Origin: Shimia sp. R10_1
GTDB lineage: Bacteria; Pseudomonadota; Alphaproteobacteria; Rhodobacterales; Rhodobacteraceae
DNA: 64,000 nucleotides
Reading direction: 5' to 3'
NCBI RefSeq assembly: GCF_017744095.1
Contig: NZ_JAGHQX010000008.1
Coordinates: 186,001 to 250,000 of the forward strand
The position numbers and the translations under genes are program-made. Within the stretch, counting starts at the first letter, position 1. The number at the start of each line of letters is the position of its first letter. Positions 61,178-64,000 of this stretch are shown piece by piece. The notes under the pieces were generated by a model that saw nothing but the letters and a program-made list of their open reading frames with translations, did not search any database and was not told the origin of the DNA.

Positions 61178-61306
61178 AGCGGATTTGCGCGTGTTTCGGG
61201 CCATCTTCATCTGGCAAAATCTGTGCGAGCCACCTAATGTGAGGCCCAAGCACCCATGTGACGTGGGCCAATTGAACACAAGACTTTGACGACTGGAAGG
61301 ACACCA

Positions 61307-61576
61307 ATGAGCACCGATCGCGAGACGCTAACGCGGGAACTACTGGAGATGGTGGCCGAAGAAGGGATGATCGATCCCTCTGAAATCACACCAGAAAGAC
61401 CGCTTGAAGAGCTCGATATCCAGTCTGCGGATTTTGTGATGATCCTCATGGCGATTGAAGAGAAATACGGCGCTTATGTCTCTGTCGACAACGAGCTGAC
61501 CGATGTGGTGACCGTGCAGGATCTGCTGGATCTGGCGATTTCCAAAATCGAAGCGCACCAAGCTGAGGAGGCGTGA
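61307..61576 (+). CDS. Acyl carrier protein
   Basis: This 89-residue ACP is paired with a ketosynthase, so it is probably not the main fatty-acid AcpP. The start is ATG 61307 after GGAAGG. The phosphopantetheine serine lies in ELDIQSADFVMILMAIEEKYG near residue 40. The usual DSL is replaced by QSAD, an altered modification site. It overlaps the ketosynthase gene by four bases. Confidence 0.85.
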   Translation: MSTDRETLTRELLEMVAEEGMIDPSEITPERPLEELDIQSADFVMILMAIEEKYGAYVSVDNELTDVVTVQDLLDLAISKIEAHQAEEA

Positions 61577-62817
61577 GCCACCCAATGGTGCGAAATGCTT
61601 CTACCCGCGTCGTCGTCACCGGCCTCGGCGCCGTTTCCGCCTGTGGCCTCGGTGCTGAGGCGCTGATTGAGGCCACGCAATCTGGAAATTCCGGTGTAAA
61701 ACCAGTGACTTTTGACGCGCTCGACATTCAGCGCGTGAAAACCGCGGGCAAGATTGGCGAGGCGGATCTGGCCGAAATTCTGGGCGACAAACCCCACCGC
61801 ATGCGCGAACCCGTCGCCGAATATGCCCTTGCCGCCGCCCGCGAAGCGGTGGCCCACGCTGGGCTGACAGAGGCGGATTTTGGCGATGCCTGCGGGGTTT
61901 CCATCGGCTCAGGCTTTGGCGGTGCGCAGACGCTGAACAAAAACTACCTCAAGTTTGGCGCCGAAGGCTCCATGCGGCTGGATCCCATGGCGGTACCCAA
62001 GATCATGAACAACGCCGCCGCCAGCTGGGTCTCCATGGAGTTTGGCGCCACCGGCCCCGCGCTTTGTCTCGCCACCGCCTGTTCCTCGGCCAGCCAGTCG
62101 ATTGGCATGGGCATGCAGATGATCGCCTCCGGCCAAGTGGAGCGCTGCCTTGTCGGCGGCTCCGAGGCCTGTCTTGAGGCCGGTGTCTTCCGGGTCTGGG
62201 AGCTTTTGCGGGTCATGACCGCTGATCTCAACCGCCCCTTCAGCAAAGACCGCAACGGCATGATCCTGGGCGAAGGCGCAGGCGTTTTGGTGCTGGAAAG
62301 CCTTGAGTCGGCACAGGCACGTGGCGCCAATATCCTCTGTGAAATCAGCGGCTTTGGCACCAATTCGGATGCCGGTGACTTGCTGCGCCCGGATCCGGAA
62401 CGCGCCGCATCCTGCATGCGTATGGCGCTACGCCAGGCGGGACTAGAGCCTGATCAGATTGGCTATGTGAATGCTCATGGCACCGGCACGGTGGCCAATG
62501 ACGTGAACGAGGTCAAAGCCCTGCGTGATGTCTTTGGCGAAGAGCTGGCTGGGGTGGAGATTTCCTCCACCAAACCTGTGCACGGCCATGCGCTTGGCGC
62601 GGCAGGCGCGCTGGAGCTGATCGTGGCCATCGGCGCGCTTTTGCGCCAATCCGCGCCGCCGACTTTAAACTTCACAGAAGTCGATCCCAAGATCGGGCTG
62701 GAACCGGTGCCAAATGCGGCGAAAGGCATGCCGCTCGAGGCCGTGATGTCGAACTCTCTGGCATTTGGCGGCATCAATGCCACTTTGATTGCACAGGCGT
62801 TTGAGGCAGATGTCTAA
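61573..62817 (+). CDS. Beta-ketoacyl-ACP synthase (FabF-like)
   Basis: This 414-residue thiolase-fold condensing enzyme has the active Cys in CLATACSSASQSIG near residue 170 and the two His in YVNAHGTGTVAND near 303 and TKPVHGHALGAAG near 338, so it looks catalytically intact. It begins at GTG 61573 overlapping the ACP stop, with an ATG four codons in as an alternative. It would elongate the chain on the adjacent ACP. Compared with FabF of primary metabolism, the first residues (TRVVVTGLGAVSACG) are typical, so the specific product is unknown. Confidence 0.9.
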   Translation: MSHPMVRNASTRVVVTGLGAVSACGLGAEALIEATQSGNSGVKPVTFDALDIQRVKTAGKIGEADLAEILGDKPHRMREPVAEYALAAAREAVAHAGLTEADFGDACGVSIGSGFGGAQTLNKNYLKFGAEGSMRLDPMAVPKIMNNAAASWVSMEFGATGPALCLATACSSASQSIGMGMQMIASGQVERCLVGGSEACLEAGVFRVWELLRVMTADLNRPFSKDRNGMILGEGAGVLVLESLESAQARGANILCEISGFGTNSDAGDLLRPDPERAASCMRMALRQAGLEPDQIGYVNAHGTGTVANDVNEVKALRDVFGEELAGVEISSTKPVHGHALGAAGALELIVAIGALLRQSAPPTLNFTEVDPKIGLEPVPNAAKGMPLEAVMSNSLAFGGINATLIAQAFEADV

Positions 62818-63598
62818 GGCAGGCACAGTGACGAAGCTGGTGCTGCAGCAAGGCGTGGCGCCCGCGCAGGAAGCCGCGCTGGCCACACTTCTGGCAGAGC
62901 TGACCGTGGCCCCCGCACCGCAGCTCGCCCCGATCACCAGCAAGGTTCTGCTGCTTGGAGATGCGGCGCTGGCGGATGTGCGGCGTGCCCTGCGCGCCCC
63001 ACTTGGCACCCACGCGGTGCAGGAATCGCAGAGTTTTCTCAATTGCCAAGACGCAGCCATTCATGCCGGTCATGAAGTGGTCCTGCATGAGGCACGCACA
63101 GAAGCTGCCGCGAGTTTTCGCTTTGGTCTGAGCGATGCGGGGGCGCAGATGGAAACCCGTGTGAAGTTTCTGTCCGCCACTCAAATTCGCGAGATGAGCC
63201 CGCCGCAGTTTGCCGAACGCATGGCGCCGCCGACTGCCGCGATAACAGAGGTGGCGCCGCTGACCTCTGATGTTGTTGCGCGCTATCTGGCGCTCGCTCA
63301 TGACGACAACCCGATTCACACAGATGACGTGATTGCAAAGGTTGCGGGCTTTGACGGGGCAATTGTGCCGGGCATGTTGTTGTGCGCCCTGTCTGAGGCG
63401 CTCTGCCGTGCGACAGGGGGCAGCTTGCAGATTTCTGATGTGCGGGCACGGTTTTTGTCGGCAGTGCGGGTCGGGGCTTCGGTGCGCTGTATCGTGTCGC
63501 CCTTTGCCGGAGGGGCAACACAGAAATCACGCGTTTTTGTGGTCGGCGTTGCGGACCAGATTCATGCAATCATTGATGTGTTTGGGGCGAAGACCTGA
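62810..63598 (+). CDS. MaoC-like hydratase/dehydratase with extra N-terminal hotdog-like domain
   Basis: This 262-residue protein's C-terminal half has the (R)-hydratase motif LALAHDDNPIHTD near residues 160-172 (Asp and His catalytic) and GFDGAIVPGMLLCALSEA near 183. The N-terminal 150 residues look like a second, degenerate hotdog unit. It overlaps the ketosynthase by eight bases, so it is one operon with ACP and KAS. It would dehydrate a 3-hydroxyacyl chain on ACP or CoA. Confidence 0.82.
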   Translation: MSKAGTVTKLVLQQGVAPAQEAALATLLAELTVAPAPQLAPITSKVLLLGDAALADVRRALRAPLGTHAVQESQSFLNCQDAAIHAGHEVVLHEARTEAAASFRFGLSDAGAQMETRVKFLSATQIREMSPPQFAERMAPPTAAITEVAPLTSDVVARYLALAHDDNPIHTDDVIAKVAGFDGAIVPGMLLCALSEALCRATGGSLQISDVRARFLSAVRVGASVRCIVSPFAGGATQKSRVFVVGVADQIHAIIDVFGAKT

Positions 63599-63621
63599 TC
63601 AACAAACGCGCAGCCGCGGCT

Positions 63622-64000
63622 CTAAGCTGTGAGGCAGGCAAAATAGGCCCATGTCATGACCAGATAGGTCAACTGATGCAGCGCCTGATCAAATCCCATG
63701 GCATACCAATACATCGGCTGCTCAGGGGTCAGGGCGCGGTCCACAGAGAATCGCGCTTTGCCCCAGTCGATGTGAAAGTGAACAATGAACTCCGCGAGCA
63801 CCATCCAGAAAATCACCATTGGACCTGTGCCAAAGAGCGCCAGCACAACAACAGAGAAAACGGCGTGAATGCCGGCATGCTGGGCCCGGCCCATATGCCA
63901 ATAACGCTCGCGTCCCATGATCATTTTGGCGTTCTGCAAAAAGAAGTCCGCCACCAGATGTTTGATCTGAAATGCAGCGACCAGCAAAAGTATGGTCGTG
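63622..64000 (-). CDS. DUF3307-family membrane protein (5' end outside window)
   Basis: At least 125 residues of a small membrane protein are open to the window edge. The motif IKHLVADFFLQNAKMIMG at the visible N-terminus and EFIVHFHIDWGKA near residue 70 are typical of DUF3307. It has about three or four hydrophobic spans. A TTG at 63987 could start it, but the frame stays open upstream. Function unknown; DUF3307 proteins are inner-membrane. Confidence 0.75.
   Translation of the reverse strand, partial: TTILLLVAAFQIKHLVADFFLQNAKMIMGRERYWHMGRAQHAGIHAVFSVVVLALFGTGPMVIFWMVLAEFIVHFHIDWGKARFSVDRALTPEQPMYWYAMGFDQALHQLTYLVMTWAYFACLTA

Larger units (their letters stand above)
60839..61306. other. 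Intergenic region, ATPase to ACP
   Basis: These 468 bases hold no supported gene. Inside are the inverted repeat at 60898-60920 and the short-repeat block at 61098-61177. The 3' end has GGAAGG as the acyl-carrier-protein SD. A minus-strand frame across the repeats is judged spurious. Confidence 0.5.

Noticed and set aside
61037..61279. Minus-strand ORF across the 61.1 kb tandem repeats
   Set aside because: Its repeats follow the DNA repeats, it has no family resemblance, no SD is visible, and it faces a repeat block that ignores codon phase.

Overview
The window is chromosomal DNA from an alphaproteobacterium, most probably a Rhodobacteraceae member of the Roseobacter group. Composition is GC-rich (about 60 percent by eye). 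Supporting signs are a 391-residue EF-Tu, an L10 beginning [13 protein letters not shown], a recJ-glpX-hom block, a tRNA-Glu(UUC) of alphaproteobacterial form, a Rhamno_transf-type protein and an ArsJ-type arsenic operon.

Layout. (1) 1-20.6 kb carries the ribosomal protein/RNA polymerase genes rplK-rplA, rplJ-rplL and rpoB-rpoC. This set is interrupted twice. Between rplA and rplJ lie a LicD/cytidylyltransferase fusion, a glycosyltransferase, a Sel1-repeat protein, an aldose-epimerase-like gene and three orphans. Between rplL and rpoB lie a probable FabMG-type enoyl reductase and a Tat-exported cyclase-family protein. Intrinsic terminators follow rplA, rplL, the reductase and rpoC. (2) 20.7-27.0 kb has a DMT transporter, a rhamnosyltransferase-like gene and the str operon rpsL-rpsG-fusA-tuf with a good promoter and a long leader. 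(3) 27.1-34.0 kb has a double SpoIIAA-like protein, a complete peptide-type ABC importer with an internal terminator after the binding protein, and trmO. (4) 34.4-39.3 kb, minus strand: two identical tRNA-Glu genes, then recJ, glpX, hom and a small lipoprotein. (5) 39.5-48.0 kb: TetR, pirin, and a run of acyl-CoA ligase, hydrolase, nitronate monooxygenase, histidine phosphatase, APH-type kinase, SDR and thioesterase. This looks like a catabolic operon resembling levulinate/4-hydroxyacid (lva) loci. (6) 48.0-53.9 kb: class V aminotransferase with a divergent Lrp/AsnC regulator, then arsR-ACR3-gap-arsJ, with no arsC. (7) 53.9-64.0 kb: a class III cyclase with a TPR-like tail, lepA flanked on both sides by AT-richer unknown genes (a 443-residue protein and an AAA-type ATPase with a possible winged-helix C-terminus), then an ACP-ketosynthase-MaoC trio and a partial DUF3307 gene.

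The least explained parts are the two genes flanking lepA, the ACP-KAS-MaoC trio, the LicD/cytidylyltransferase fusion cluster, and the lva-like operon that has a kinase but no acyl-CoA dehydrogenase beside it. Most of the remainder is ordinary core genome. All family assignments come from reading motifs by eye; no database search was possible.
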